From Candidatus Poribacteria bacterium (GTDB lineage: Bacteria; Poribacteria; WGA-4E; WGA-3G): a DNA stretch of 10,588 nucleotides. Position 1 is the first letter of the stretch. Every line of letters starts with the position of its first letter. Below are positions 1-5,485 of the stretch, in pieces. The notes under the pieces were generated by a model, which worked only from the letters and a program-made list of their open reading frames with translations, was not told where the DNA came from and ran no database searches. Location: contig JAPPMR010000849.1 in NCBI GenBank assembly GCA_028818995.1, forward strand, positions 1-10,588. The letters run 5' to 3'. The translations under genes were made by a program, and so were the position numbers.

Positions 1-55
1 CACGAAAAATGATCATACGGAAGTAGGTCTCATTTATCGTTATAAGCATTGGAGC

Positions 56-83
56 AGGGAGTTGGACGACTCCCTACTTTTTT
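56..83 (+). terminator. Rho-independent terminator of a gene left of the window
   Basis: AGGGAGT (56-62) pairs with ACTCCCT (69-75), with a further T:G pair closing a GGAC loop. The stem is followed by AC and then six T (78-83). This is a classic intrinsic terminator for transcription coming from before position 1. It isolates the promoter at 98-127 from upstream read-through. Confidence 0.8.
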
Positions 84-97
84 GTCCAGATTTCCAC

Positions 98-127
98 TTG
101 ACAAGACAGAACGTTAAATAGTACAAT
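98..127 (+). promoter_or_regulatory. Sigma70-type promoter of the Uma2 gene
   Basis: A perfect TTGACA -35 (98-103) is followed after 18 bp by TACAAT (122-127), one mismatch from the -10 consensus. Transcription would start near 134, leaving a leader of about 27 nt before the ATG at 161. It sits just after the terminator at 56-83, as expected for a new transcription unit. Confidence 0.75.
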
Positions 128-160
128 GATTGCTATGGAATATCAAAAGGGGACGAAAGC

Positions 161-727
161 ATGATACAACAAGAGTTTCCCGAAGTCACACAAGGGACTC
201 TCACACCAGATAAAGTCTCCATGACATTGGCAGAATTTCTTGAAAACGATATAGAGGGGTATGAATACGTTAAAGGAGAATTAGTGCCGAAGTCACCAGC
301 CACAAGAGCACATAGTAAGATTCGTGTTAAGGTTATCCGACATTTAGACCAGCATGTGCGTGAGAATCAGTTAGGGGAGGTGCATGTAGAGGCAACTTTT
401 CGGGTCGGTGAACGAGGATTGAAACCCGATGTAGCGTTTGTTTCAAGTACCCGATTGGATGGAGACGAAAACAAAGGTTTTCCGGTCCCTCCCGATCTGG
501 CGATTGAGGTTATTTCGCCGACAGATGTTCAGGCACGCGTTGTGGATAAAGCGTTCGCCTATCTGAATGCCGGCACACGTCTCGTCTGGATTCTTGACCC
601 CCACTCCCAAACGGTAACAGTTTATCGTTCTGAAAGAGTTATTGCACTGCTCACTTACGAAGACACACTCACGGGTGAAGATGTTGTGCCGGGATTTAGC
701 TGTCCCGTCTCACAACTCTTTGAGTAA
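161..727 (+). CDS. Uma2 family (DUF820) PD-(D/E)XK nuclease-like protein
   Basis: The 188-residue protein has the Uma2/DUF820 layout of the restriction-endonuclease-like fold. An N-terminal MTLAEFLEN stretch (21-29) leads to YEYVKGELV (35-42). The putative metal site includes D90 in KPDVAF, E116 in PPDLAIEVISP and K130 in KAFAYLNAG, followed by the typical VWILDP strand (142-147). Full family length and intact acidic/lysine residues suggest it is not a decayed copy. The ATG at 161 follows AAGGGGA with about 8 nt spacing and its own promoter. These proteins are often multicopy in cyanobacteria, planctomycetes and poribacteria and their role is largely unknown; a nuclease activity is inferred from the fold. 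There is no membrane segment. The gene seems monocistronic, since 150 bp separate it from the reductase. Confidence 0.85.
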   Translation: MIQQEFPEVTQGTLTPDKVSMTLAEFLENDIEGYEYVKGELVPKSPATRAHSKIRVKVIRHLDQHVRENQLGEVHVEATFRVGERGLKPDVAFVSSTRLDGDENKGFPVPPDLAIEVISPTDVQARVVDKAFAYLNAGTRLVWILDPHSQTVTVYRSERVIALLTYEDTLTGEDVVPGFSCPVSQLFE

Positions 728-803
728 TTGTGTCTTTTATTAATCTTTTAGGTGTGAGAGGGAAATAAAAAAGCGGAACAAGAAACATTTTGCAAGATAA
801 AAA

Positions 804-858
804 CTGACATGACAACTATTGCGTAATGTATTGTAACTGGTTTTAACGCAATGCATTG
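804..858 (+). promoter_or_regulatory. Putative promoter and operator region of the aldo/keto reductase
   Basis: CTGACA (804-809) and TGTATT (827-832), 17 bp apart, make a modest sigma70 match. Around and after the -10 lies a perfect 7-bp inverted repeat, ATTGCGT (818-824) and ACGCAAT (846-852), with a 21-nt spacer. The 10-bp palindrome CAATGCATTG (849-858) overlaps its right arm. These symmetrical sites sit between the promoter and the Shine-Dalgarno, where a repressor site or a leader stem-loop would act. The function is inferred. Confidence 0.35.
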
Positions 859-877
859 GGCTTATCAGGAGAAATTT

Positions 878-1828
878 ATGGCAAATCAACCTTTACCAAC
901 TATTCCTCGCCGACGCTTAGGGAGAACAGAATTAAGCATACCTGTCGTCCCGTACGGCACACAAGGTTTCGGCAACAATTTCGGCTTTGTTTCTGATGAG
1001 GATGCTGTAGCACTGATTAAACACGCAATCTCTATCGGTGTAAATCATTTTGATTGCGCACGCTGTTACGGTGATTCGCAACGGAAACTCGGTTTAGCGA
1101 TGAAAGAAATTCCACGTGAGGATGTTATCATCACTGCTCGGCTCTGTTGTCACTCTGCGGCAGATTGGGGCGGATATGGACAGGGCAGACCCGACTATTC
1201 TGCTGATCGCGCTATCGCTGATCTTGAAGACCAACTTGAATTGCTGAATGTTGACTACCTGGATGGAATGCTGATCCATGATCCACATGAAATTGATCCG
1301 ACACTTGAAAAAGGCGGAACGTTGGAAGGTTTACTCAAATGTAAAGAACGTGGACTTGTCAGATTTGTCGGTTACGGTATGCGCCAGCATGACTTTCATC
1401 TCAAAGCCATTGCGACAGGTGATGTTGACCTACTCTTATGCTTCAATGACTATAACCTTGTCCGACAAACTGTACAGGATACAATTCTCCCCGCCGCTGC
1501 TGAGGCAGACATCGGCGTAATGAATGGGTGGTCTATTCTTCGTGGTATCCTCACAGGTGTTGATCTTGATGCAGAAATTGAACGGGGACGTTGGAAAAAG
1601 GAAGGTGATGTTGCAGCATCATATCCAATTTGGGAATGGTGTGTTGAAGAAGGCATCAGTATATTGCAGCTTGCACTTCAGTTCTGTTTGAAAGAAGAGC
1701 GGATTCAAGGCAATAACATCGGTAGCCTTAATGTTGAGCAACTTGAGGCAAATGTCATCGCTGCCAGTACACCGTTACCAGATGAAGTGTGGGAAAAATA
1801 CGAAGAAAAGTTCGGGTCAAAGAATTAA
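878..1828 (+). CDS. Aldo/keto reductase family protein with Lys-to-Arg change in the catalytic tetrad
   Basis: The product (316 residues) is an NADPH-type aldo/keto reductase TIM barrel. RRRLGRTELSIPVVPYGTQG (11-30) is the usual first strand. Catalytic D59 and Y64 lie in HFDCARCYG and the histidine is H134 in LDGMLIHDPH. The tetrad lysine, normally in a T-K or S-K pair after strand 3, is replaced by R88 (IITARLCC). The C-terminal cofactor-binding region, usually IPG.s..qleEN, is degenerate (GNNIGSLNVEQLEANV, 278-293). Cytosolic; the substrate is unknown. The start at 878 is chosen because AGGAGA (867-872) lies 5 nt upstream; an in-frame ATG at 851 adds nine residues but has no ribosome-binding site. 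The 3' end overlaps the convergent mutY gene by 12 bp. The fold is secure; reduced or altered redox activity is possible. Confidence 0.85.
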   Translation: MANQPLPTIPRRRLGRTELSIPVVPYGTQGFGNNFGFVSDEDAVALIKHAISIGVNHFDCARCYGDSQRKLGLAMKEIPREDVIITARLCCHSAADWGGYGQGRPDYSADRAIADLEDQLELLNVDYLDGMLIHDPHEIDPTLEKGGTLEGLLKCKERGLVRFVGYGMRQHDFHLKAIATGDVDLLLCFNDYNLVRQTVQDTILPAAAEADIGVMNGWSILRGILTGVDLDAEIERGRWKKEGDVAASYPIWEWCVEEGISILQLALQFCLKEERIQGNNIGSLNVEQLEANVIAASTPLPDEVWEKYEEKFGSKN

Positions 1829-2899
1829 TTTATCTAAAAATTTGTGGGTTGCACGCGGAAGCGGGTAATCCTGCAGCGCAGTAAGTGTGACCCATTTTGC
1901 GTTTATCGGTCCGTTCAGAGTTACCTCACCTAAAAGATAATCACATTGAAATACATCCACGACTATTTTGAAATGGGTGAACGCGTGTTTGACACGGGTG
2001 AGGTATTTGACATTGGTGACAGAAAGATTGACAACATCTGTGATGTGACGGATACAGGCATCTTCGGCAGTTTCGTTTTCACCGATCTGCCCATTAGGAA
2101 ATTCCCAAAGTCCACCAAGTAAACCGTCAAGTGGTCGCTGGACGATTAAAACTTTTGATGCTTTGTAGATAACACATGCAGCAATATGATGTTCTGGTGT
2201 CGGTTTCGTTTTACGTCTATGTGGGAATTCATCTTGGCGGGCTGAGTGGAATGCGTCGCAAAACATATTTACAGGACAGACAAGACAAGTTGGTGACTGC
2301 GGACGGCAGACAGTTGCCCCCAATTCCATCATCGCTTGATTGAATAGACCGGGTTCATCCTGATCTAAAAGATCGTCTGCTTTTCGCTGAAAGTGTTTCG
2401 CTGACGAAGCCTCGTTAATAGGCGCATCTATCAGGTAAAGACGTGCTAACACACGTTTAATGTTACCGTCAACTGCGGCGTAAGGTTTATTAAAAGCAAT
2501 GCTATGTACCGCTGCGGCACTGTAATCTCCTACCCCTGGCAATTTCCTGAAAGTAGCATAGTCCTTTGGTATTTCCCCGTCGAACTCCTTTATAATAAAC
2601 TGTGCCGCCTTATGTAAATTCCGTGCTCGTGCATAGTAGCCTAATCCTTCCCAGACTTTCAGGACATCTTGTAGTGGTGCAGCAGCAAGTTGTTTAACAT
2701 TTGGAAACCGCTCTATAAATCTTTCATAGTAGTCCACAACCTTTTTAACTTGCGTCTGCTGGAGCATCACCTCCGAAACCCAAATCCGATAGGGTTCATC
2801 AATCCCTCGCCACGGCAGTTTCCTCTGATACTTTTTGAACCATGTTAGTAATGCCTCACGAAATTCTTGCGGGGATTCCGTTATCTGTTTTTTAATCAT
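1817..2899 (-). CDS. mutY: A/G-specific adenine glycosylase MutY
   Basis: MutY removes adenine mispaired with 8-oxoguanine in base-excision repair. The 360-residue protein shows all the expected parts. The HhH-GPD glycosylase domain (about 20-215) has catalytic E43 in SEVMLQQTQV, the helix-hairpin-helix LPGVGDYSAAAV (120-131) and D144 in VDGNIKRV. The [4Fe-4S] cysteines are C198-x6-C205-x2-C208-x5-C214. The C-terminal NUDIX-like domain (about 237-360), which recognises 8-oxoG, has LLGGLWEFPNG (260-270). An F307-T308-H309 triplet corresponds to the FSH loop described in Geobacillus MutY, with Thr for Ser. All catalytic residues are intact. The ATG at 2899 has no strong Shine-Dalgarno, only A-rich sequence. 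The gene lies 43 bp downstream of the SUMF1-like gene on the same strand and probably shares its transcript; the gap holds a perfect hairpin. Confidence 0.95.
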   Translation of the reverse strand: MIKKQITESPQEFREALLTWFKKYQRKLPWRGIDEPYRIWVSEVMLQQTQVKKVVDYYERFIERFPNVKQLAAAPLQDVLKVWEGLGYYARARNLHKAAQFIIKEFDGEIPKDYATFRKLPGVGDYSAAAVHSIAFNKPYAAVDGNIKRVLARLYLIDAPINEASSAKHFQRKADDLLDQDEPGLFNQAMMELGATVCRPQSPTCLVCPVNMFCDAFHSARQDEFPHRRKTKPTPEHHIAACVIYKASKVLIVQRPLDGLLGGLWEFPNGQIGENETAEDACIRHITDVVNLSVTNVKYLTRVKHAFTHFKIVVDVFQCDYLLGEVTLNGPINAKWVTLTALQDYPLPRATHKFLDKLIL

Positions 2900-2912
2900 A
2901 ACTTTAATTTCT

Positions 2913-2945
2913 TAGTTGAGATCTCTCCAACACTTATCTCAACTA
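2913..2945 (-). repeat. Perfect 10-bp inverted repeat between the SUMF1-like gene and mutY
   Basis: TAGTTGAGAT (2913-2922) and ATCTCAACTA (2936-2945) are exact reverse complements around a 13-nt loop. The right arm contains the stop codon of the SUMF1-like gene (2943-2945). No T-run follows on either strand, so it is not a normal intrinsic terminator. In the minus-strand transcript it would form a stem-loop immediately before mutY, possibly protecting or processing the message. Confidence 0.6.
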
Positions 2946-3662
2946 CATATCTATTGCAATCCGAAACCCAACATTATGAACTGCACGAATCGGTTCGTAC
3001 GCAGCACGATTCGCACAACGCGCAGCAAACTCACCACGTGGTAACCACGAACCGCCGCGAATTACCTTGCGTCTACCTTCAACTGCACCCATCGGATTAT
3101 CCGCAGGCGAGTATTTATATGTTTCGGCATGAAACCAATCGCTGCACCAATCGTAAGCATTCCCTGCCATATCATAGCAACCAAAAGGACTGATACCCTC
3201 TGGATAACTACCAACTGGAGTCAACTTTTTTAGTTGAGACTCAGATGTGTTTGCTCGACTTGCATCCCATACATTTCCCCAAGGATATTCTCTGCCATCG
3301 GTGCCGCGCGCAGCTTTTTCCCATTCAGCCTCTGTCGGCAGGCGATATTCCTCTTCTGTTTCCCTGCTAAGCCATTGTAAAAAAATGGTCGCATCATACC
3401 AACTTACACCTACAACCGGATAATCTTTCCCATTGAAACGCTCATCCCCCCAATACATAGGTTGTCTATATCCTGTTGCCTTAACATATTGCGCGTACTG
3501 CACATTTGTAACGTGGTAGATTCCAATGGCATAAGCATCCAGTGTGACGCTACGTTGTGGTTCTTCGGGGTCGGTCTTCCGCATTCCTGTTGGGTAAGTT
3601 CCCATCGTAAATGGACCAGCAGGGATTTGGATTAATGGGTAGTTGAGAAGTTCTATGTGCAT
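2943..3662 (-). CDS. SUMF1/EgtB/PvdO-type FGE-sulfatase domain protein
   Basis: The 239-residue protein is a single SUMF1 (formylglycine-generating-enzyme-like) domain. It shows IPAGPFTMG (13-21), YPVVGVSWYDA (81-91), YRLPTEAEWEKAARG (106-120), YPWG (126-129), PFGCYDMAGNAYDWCSDWF (159-177), VIRGGSWLPRG (200-210) and the closing HNVGFRIA (229-236). True FGEs activate sulfatases using a copper-binding cysteine pair just after the GGS motif. Here the equivalent residues appear to be P208 and A213, so formylglycine synthesis is unlikely. No signal peptide is visible. Other members of this superfamily modify ergothioneine precursors or act as structural or regulatory domains; the exact role is unknown. 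The ATG at 3662 has no clear Shine-Dalgarno, and the predicted promoter would give an almost leaderless message. mutY follows on the same strand. Confidence 0.85.
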   Translation of the reverse strand: MHIELLNYPLIQIPAGPFTMGTYPTGMRKTDPEEPQRSVTLDAYAIGIYHVTNVQYAQYVKATGYRQPMYWGDERFNGKDYPVVGVSWYDATIFLQWLSRETEEEYRLPTEAEWEKAARGTDGREYPWGNVWDASRANTSESQLKKLTPVGSYPEGISPFGCYDMAGNAYDWCSDWFHAETYKYSPADNPMGAVEGRRKVIRGGSWLPRGEFAARCANRAAYEPIRAVHNVGFRIAIDM

Positions 3663-3676
3663 GTTGGCGCGTAAAG

Positions 3677-3718
3677 ATTATAGTAAAATCCGAAAATATG
3701 TTCACATTTCAATGAACA
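3677..3718 (-). promoter_or_regulatory. Candidate promoter and dyad operator of the SUMF1-like gene
   Basis: On the minus strand a perfect TATAAT (complement of 3677-3682) is preceded at 16 bp by TGAACA (complement of 3699-3704), a 4/6 match to the -35. Transcription would begin near 3670, leaving about 8 nt before the ATG. The -35 overlaps the left half of a perfect dyad TGTTCA-N8-TGAACA (3699-3704, 3713-3718), which could be an operator. The -10 lies at the outer edge of the mobile-element-like inverted repeat starting at 3678. Confidence 0.45.
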
Positions 3719-3731
3719 ACAATCCCACACC

Positions 3732-3748
3732 CCTCGCCGCTGGCGAGG
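3732..3748. repeat. GC-rich hairpin
   Basis: CCTCGCC (3732-3738) pairs perfectly with GGCGAGG (3742-3748) around a GCT loop. It is the first of three adjacent hairpins inside the 187-bp element. No T-run follows, so it is not an intrinsic terminator. Confidence 0.55.
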
Positions 3749-3751
3749 CGG

Positions 3752-3782
3752 GAATGCCCAAAAGCGCATTCGGCGTTGATTT
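3752..3782 (+). repeat. Degenerate copy of the REP-like hairpin repeat
   Basis: GAATGC (3752-3757) pairs with GCATTC (3766-3771), and GTTGATTT (3775-3782) follows. This is the same order as in the better-conserved copies at 3787-3819 and 4123-4155, but with small indels. It is arranged in tandem with the copy at 3787 at a period of about 35 bp. Confidence 0.45.
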
Positions 3783-3786
3783 GAGG

Positions 3787-3819
3787 GAATGACTAAACGT
3801 CATTCATACCGTTGATTTC
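3787..3819 (+). repeat. REP-like hairpin repeat, copy A
   Basis: GAATGAC (3787-3793) and GTCATTC (3799-3805) form a perfect 7-bp stem with loop TAAAC, followed by ATACCGTTGATTTC (3806-3819). It matches the repeat at 4123-4155 at 29 of 33 positions, including an 18-bp identical block at the 3' end. A hairpin plus a conserved tail is typical of repetitive extragenic palindromes. Confidence 0.6.
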
Positions 3820-4073
3820 TTCCTAACCTCGCTAATGTAAAGGTAATTATGGATTTTACTATAAAAGTCGGTAAATTATTTGTCTTAGTATAACACATCT
3901 GGTGGCAATTTTCAATATAACAAGAGTTCAATAATCCTATCTTATTTGACATTCGTTCAGCAAATATGTTATTATTTTCACCACAAACGGTATCCATCTG
4001 TTTTGGAAAGAATACGACACTAAACATAACTAGTGGAGTATCCATTCTAAAATTATAGGTATCAGTAACAGTC

Positions 4074-4118
4074 GGGAATCGGAGTTCCCTCCTACAAAGA
4101 GGTACCATCTTCTGTAGG
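4074..4118. repeat. Two adjacent hairpins preceding REP-like copy B
   Basis: GGGAA (4074-4078) pairs with TTCCC (4085-4089) across a 6-nt loop. CCTACA (4091-4096) pairs with TGTAGG (4113-4118), extended inside by AAGA/TCTT with one bulged C. Together with 4123-4141 they make a run of three stem-loops with almost no spacer, as in compound REP elements. Confidence 0.45.
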
Positions 4119-4122
4119 CGGT

Positions 4123-4155
4123 GAATGCCTAAATGGTATTCATACCGTTGATTTC
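4123..4155 (+). repeat. REP-like hairpin repeat, copy B
   Basis: GAATGCC (4123-4129) pairs with GGTATTC (4135-4141) around TAAAT, with one G:T pair, and ATACCGTTGATTTC follows. Relative to copy A at 3787, the A:T pair at stem position 6 is C:G and a G:C pair is G:T. The structure is therefore kept while the sequence changes. Confidence 0.6.
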
Positions 4156-4250
4156 GCTCTCCGAATCGAGACCTATACCGCAATTTTAGGATAGGCAGAC
4201 CACTAGTGAAATTCTCTGTGGACTTTTAGGCTTTTTGATGGAGGCAGTCA

Positions 4251-5429
4251 GTGGCACAGATACCACAACGAACACTTTTCGATCTGACACAAGATGGCTT
4301 AGTTATTGGTGAAAAAATTCAGCGTATCTATCCTGAATTTGATGTGTCCACTTTTGTTATGGACGTTCGGAAAGAGATGGAGGGACAGACGATTTACAAC
4401 GTGACGAAAGCCATCGGACGTGTATTACGCCATCACCTTCCCCAAAACTATTCTGAGGCACTTGCCATCTTAATGAATTATGTTGATGCCGAAGCCATAC
4501 CAATACCGACATCATATCCCACCGCTGAAACTGAGACGTGTCTGAGACCGATTTCCCACTTCATCCGTTTATACGGACTTGCTAATTTTGACGCATCTCT
4601 GGATGCTTTCGCTCTACTCTCAAAATACCGCTGCACTCGCGGCGGAGAAATCCGTGAGTTTATCATTAAAGACGCTAATCGATGTTTTCAACGTTTTAGT
4701 GAATGGGTCAAAGACGAAAATGCAAACCTTCGTTTGTTTGTTGCTGCTGCCCTTTGCACACGTGGCACATGGCAAAAATGGTTGCGTCCGTTTATTCAAG
4801 ACCCGCAGCCAATTTTGGCGCTTTTGGAAACACTAAAAGATGACCCTGATGCACGCGTTCGAGAGCACGTTGCAAAAGATATGCGCGACATTGTGAAGGA
4901 CTATCCAGAAATAGGATATACTACGTTGGAACAATGGAGTCAGGACGGTAGCGCAGAAACAGAGAAGATTCTTCGGCAAGCACTTAAATATCAAGTGAAG
5001 ATTGGTGATAAACGCGCTTATAAATTACTCGGTTTAGGAATGCCGCAGGAGTTAGGAAAGGCGGAAATTGCTTTAATTGAATTGCGGTCTGAATCCCAAA
5101 GCCTACCAATCAACGTACCATTTCGTTTTTCGTTTAGTTTTCAAAGTGGATCTGATGAACCCCAAACGATTCTTACTTACTATATAATCGCCTATAAACG
5201 TCCAACTGGACACATCACGCGCAAACGCTATCGGTTCAGTCAGAGGAAGTTGAAACCGAAACAACGCGTTGCTTACGAAAAATCCCTTTTTCCTTTGCCA
5301 TCGCTAAAGCAGTTTGATGACGGGAAAGCGTGCCTCGGATGGCATCGTTTTGAACTTGAGGTGAACGGCAATGTGATTGGCGGCTTTGACTTCGAGGTGA
5401 CAGGACCAAAAGATAGGAAAGCCGTTTGA
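4251..5429 (+). CDS. AlkC-type DNA alkylation repair protein (HEAT-like repeats plus C-terminal Ig-like domain)
   Basis: This 392-residue protein resembles the AlkC branch of the AlkC/AlkD HEAT-like-repeat DNA glycosylases, which excise alkylated bases. Residues about 20-260 are helical repeats with family-like blocks: LRPISHFIRLYGL (98-110), RFSEWVKDENANLRLFVAAAL (148-168), LLETLKDDPDARVREHVAKD (191-210) and MRDIVKDYPE (211-220). Residues about 275-385 look like a beta-sandwich, with TYYIIAYKRPTGHITRKRYR (309-328), LKPKQRV and a closing WHRFELEVNGNVIGGF (364-379). This matches the Ig-like domain found on some AlkC proteins. I cannot identify the catalytic residues with confidence. The GTG start at 4251 is chosen because GGAGG (4240-4244) lies 6 nt upstream. 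It is the first gene of a long plus-strand run; the first PhyH gene follows after 56 bp. Confidence 0.75.
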   Translation: MAQIPQRTLFDLTQDGLVIGEKIQRIYPEFDVSTFVMDVRKEMEGQTIYNVTKAIGRVLRHHLPQNYSEALAILMNYVDAEAIPIPTSYPTAETETCLRPISHFIRLYGLANFDASLDAFALLSKYRCTRGGEIREFIIKDANRCFQRFSEWVKDENANLRLFVAAALCTRGTWQKWLRPFIQDPQPILALLETLKDDPDARVREHVAKDMRDIVKDYPEIGYTTLEQWSQDGSAETEKILRQALKYQVKIGDKRAYKLLGLGMPQELGKAEIALIELRSESQSLPINVPFRFSFSFQSGSDEPQTILTYYIIAYKRPTGHITRKRYRFSQRKLKPKQRVAYEKSLFPLPSLKQFDDGKACLGWHRFELEVNGNVIGGFDFEVTGPKDRKAV

Positions 5430-5485
5430 ACATATCAGTTTGTAGGCATGAAAACAACATTTTGGCATTAGGAGGAGTTCTGAAA

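Larger units (their letters stand above)
3678..3864. mobile_element. 187-bp MITE-like element with long terminal inverted repeats
   Basis: The outer 14 bp, TTATAGTAAAATCC (3678-3691) and GGATTTTACTATAA (3851-3864), are perfect inverted repeats. Pairing continues inward to 3708/3834 with 11 Watson-Crick and 2 G:T pairs in 17 positions, giving 31-bp imperfect arms. TATA borders both ends, compatible with TA-target (IS630/Tc1-type) insertion, but no longer target duplication is evident. The interior has no gene; it contains three consecutive hairpins (3732-3748, 3752-3771, 3787-3805). A non-autonomous element is the simplest reading, but no second copy is visible here. Confidence 0.5.
4039..4193. 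repeat. Second inverted-repeat-bounded element, about 155 bp
   Basis: The interrupted arms are TATCC (4039-4043) with GGATA (4189-4193), TAAAATT (4048-4054) with AATTTTA (4182-4188), and ATAGGT (4055-4060) with ACCTAT (4171-4176). This gives 18 paired bases with short asymmetric insertions (4044-4047, 4177-4181). Inside are three hairpins (4074-4089, 4091-4118, 4123-4141). The plan resembles the 187-bp element to the left, and the REP-like repeat is shared, but the arm sequences differ. Confidence 0.4.

Noticed and set aside
851..877. Longer N-terminus of the aldo/keto reductase from ATG 851
   Set aside because: No ribosome-binding site and the ATG is inside a palindrome; ATG 878 has AGGAGA at good spacing and begins near the conserved domain.
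2867..3193. 108-codon plus-strand open frame opposite the SUMF1-like gene
   Set aside because: It lies antisense to a clear SUMF1 domain and the mutY start; composition and lack of motifs mark it as a shadow.
3752..3819. Tandem 35-bp units as a CRISPR remnant
   Set aside because: Only two divergent units, each a self-contained hairpin without constant repeat/variable spacer structure, and no cas genes are nearby.
3800..4183. 127-codon minus-strand open frame in the intergenic gap
   Set aside because: It is built from the REP-like repeats at both ends, giving the same NQRYE peptide twice, has no ribosome-binding site and no recognisable domain. The sequence is better explained as non-coding repeat DNA.
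5426..5485. TTG start for the first PhyH gene overlapping the previous stop (TTGA)
   Set aside because: It would suggest translational coupling, but there is a strong GGAGGAG site before the ATG at 5486 and the paralogue begins at exactly the equivalent residue.
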